Shown piece after piece: positions 6,102-6,227 of a stretch of 6,227 nt of DNA. A program made the translations under genes and the position numbers. Below the pieces are notes generated by a model. The model was not told where the DNA came from, did not search any database, and saw only the letters and a list, made by a program, of their open reading frames with translations. The DNA is from Burkholderiaceae bacterium (GTDB taxonomy: Bacteria > Pseudomonadota > Gammaproteobacteria > Burkholderiales > Burkholderiaceae). Position 1 is the first letter of the stretch; every line of letters starts with the position of its first letter. The stretch spans positions 1-6,227 of the forward strand of contig JALREG010000075.1 of the NCBI GenBank assembly GCA_023253905.1, written 5' to 3'.

Positions 6102-6227
6102 TACGGCTTGATCCTGCCGCAGGCGGTGCTGGACATGCCGCGCTTTGGCTGCCTCAACATCCACGCTTCGCTGTTGCCGCGCTGGCGCGGGGCGGCGCCG
6201 ATCCAGCGCGCCATCCTGGCGGGCGAC
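6093..6227 (+). CDS. fmt: Methionyl-tRNA formyltransferase, internal fragment (both ends missing)
   Basis: Read from 6093 to the window edge, the plus strand gives 45 residues matching the formyltransferase domain of Fmt, which formylates Met-tRNAfMet with 10-formyl-tetrahydrofolate to make the initiator. The blocks [32 protein letters not shown] and [12 protein letters not shown] align with E. coli Fmt roughly from residue 97 on. Catalytic Asn106 and His108 equivalents are present in LNIH, along with the SLLP signature of the formyltransferase fold. The third catalytic residue (Asp144 in E. coli) would lie past the edge. To the left of 6093 the frame remains open but reads AFRF, without the expected Fmt sequence, because that DNA is FKBP coding sequence on the other strand. 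About 95 N-terminal Fmt residues are thus absent from this locus. It is a genuine fmt piece, but its attachment to this region is doubtful. Confidence 0.85.

Noticed and set aside
6162..6164. GTG as the start of the FKBP gene
   Set aside because: Residues between this codon and SGDEAKSG are simply the antisense of fmt coding sequence and do not resemble FKBP N-termini.

Overview
The window looks like a piece of a GC-rich betaproteobacterial chromosome, probably Burkholderiales-like. This rests on recalled family resemblance, not a search. The glutaminyl-tRNA synthetase has the Thr-Ser-Lys-Arg-Lys form of the KMSKS loop and an extended N-terminus that I associate with Betaproteobacteria. The first gene resembles the fused CoA-ester hydroxylase/old-yellow-enzyme proteins common in that group. 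All genes are densely packed housekeeping or metabolic genes. I see no CRISPR array, tRNA, rRNA, insertion sequence, phage gene or defence system.

Layout. (1) Positions 1-1269 (+) hold the C-terminal part of a flavin oxidoreductase, most likely a bifunctional salicylyl-CoA 5-hydroxylase/oxidoreductase; its N-terminal half lies off the left edge. (2) msrA (+, 1280-1816) follows after 10 bases. (3) A DUF72 (YecE-like) gene (-, 1817-2854) converges on msrA with no base between the two stop codons. A hairpin plus T-run inside the msrA tail may be its terminator. (4) A divergent intergenic region of about 130 bases separates it from a two-gene operon (+): a cysteine-rich DUF2237 protein (2983-3381) and the type II glyoxalase gloC/ycbL (3390-4043). 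(5) glnS (-, 4040-5809) converges on gloC with overlapping stops. It overlaps by 8 bases the end of an FKBP-type peptidyl-prolyl isomerase gene (-, from about 6101 to 5802), which lies upstream of it in the same operon. (6) The last 135 bases (+) encode an internal piece of methionyl-tRNA formyltransferase (fmt).

How the genes relate. FKBP and glnS form a translationally coupled pair joining protein folding and translation. MsrA (repair of oxidised methionine), GloC (detoxification of methylglyoxal-derived thioesters) and perhaps the Cys-rich DUF2237 protein fit a loose stress/thiol theme, but only DUF2237 and gloC look co-transcribed.

The most notable anomaly is at the right end. The FKBP gene (-) and the fmt fragment (+) both lose their 5' parts at the same place, positions 6093-6101, in a 9-base stretch that reads correctly in both genes. 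This looks like a microhomology junction: either an assembly or amplification chimera, or a genuine inversion breakpoint. The last ~130 bases should not be taken as true neighbours of the rest without checking.
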